A stretch of 5,436 nucleotides of DNA from Dehalococcoidia bacterium (GTDB lineage Bacteria > Chloroflexota > Dehalococcoidia > UBA6926): assembly GCA_030754805.1 (NCBI GenBank), contig JASLZO010000087.1:1-5436 (forward strand). Reading direction: 5' to 3'. The notes below the pieces were generated by a model. That model saw nothing but the letters and a program-made list of their open reading frames with translations, ran no database searches and was not told where the DNA came from. Positions 5,410 to 5,436 of the stretch are shown here, piece after piece. A program made the position numbers and the translations under genes. How positions within the stretch are numbered: the stretch's first letter is position 1; each line of letters opens with the position of its first letter.

Positions 5410-5436
5410 ATGTCACTCACGACCGACGTGGACAGC
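5410..5436 (+). CDS. Start of a gene cut by the right window edge, by position possibly ftsL-like
   Basis: Only nine codons are visible (MSLTTDVDS), so no domain can be recognised. The ATG follows a strong GGGAGGGG ribosome binding site and lies 22 bases after rsmH on the same strand, which suggests co-transcription. In most dcw clusters the gene after rsmH encodes FtsL, a small single-pass membrane division protein with a variable polar N-terminus, or else a penicillin-binding protein. The visible residues are compatible with a cytoplasmic N-terminus but do not identify it. Confidence 0.6.

Overview
This window looks like a stretch of core bacterial chromosome from a GC-rich organism. I saw no insertion sequence, phage gene, tRNA, rRNA or CRISPR array. 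The genes have family-typical bacterial motifs. RsmH carries a paired CxC...CxC segment and L19 carries an acidic tail, features I associate loosely with lineages such as Chloroflexota or Actinobacteriota. The sequence alone does not settle the phylum.

Layout. Positions 1 to about 4200 form one minus-strand gene series, read right to left: a DUF5343-like gene (3437-4198), a MogA/MoaB-family molybdopterin adenylyltransferase gene (2917-3414), trmD (2133-2897), rplS (1465-2025) and priA (start at 1405, running off the left edge). The first three genes are separated by 22 and 19 bases and look co-transcribed. A 107-base gap before rplS holds a strong sigma70-like promoter (perfect TATAAT, 17-base spacer) and a leader with two competing hairpins, one of which covers the rplS ribosome binding site. 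A perfect 9-bp inverted repeat lies between rplS and priA.

A 235-base divergent intergenic region (4199-4433) separates this block from a plus-strand block. That block begins with rsmH (4434-5387), followed after 22 bases by the first nine codons of another gene behind a strong Shine-Dalgarno sequence. By position this is probably an ftsL-like cell-division gene, so the right side would be the start of a dcw (division and cell wall) cluster without mraZ directly upstream of rsmH.

How the genes work together. TrmD (m1G37 tRNA methylation), L19 (subunit bridge) and RsmH (16S rRNA m4C1402 methylation) serve translation, PriA restarts replication, and the MogA-like protein serves molybdenum cofactor synthesis. 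The trmD-rplS pair is an ancient conserved pair, but rpsP and rimM, its usual upstream partners, are replaced here by the mogA-like gene and the DUF5343-like gene. The most unusual points are that neighbourhood, the roughly 70-residue acidic tail on L19, the DEEQ (not DEEH) Walker B motif in PriA, the rplS leader, and a one-helical-turn direct repeat upstream of rsmH. I found no convincing evidence of a new multi-gene system.
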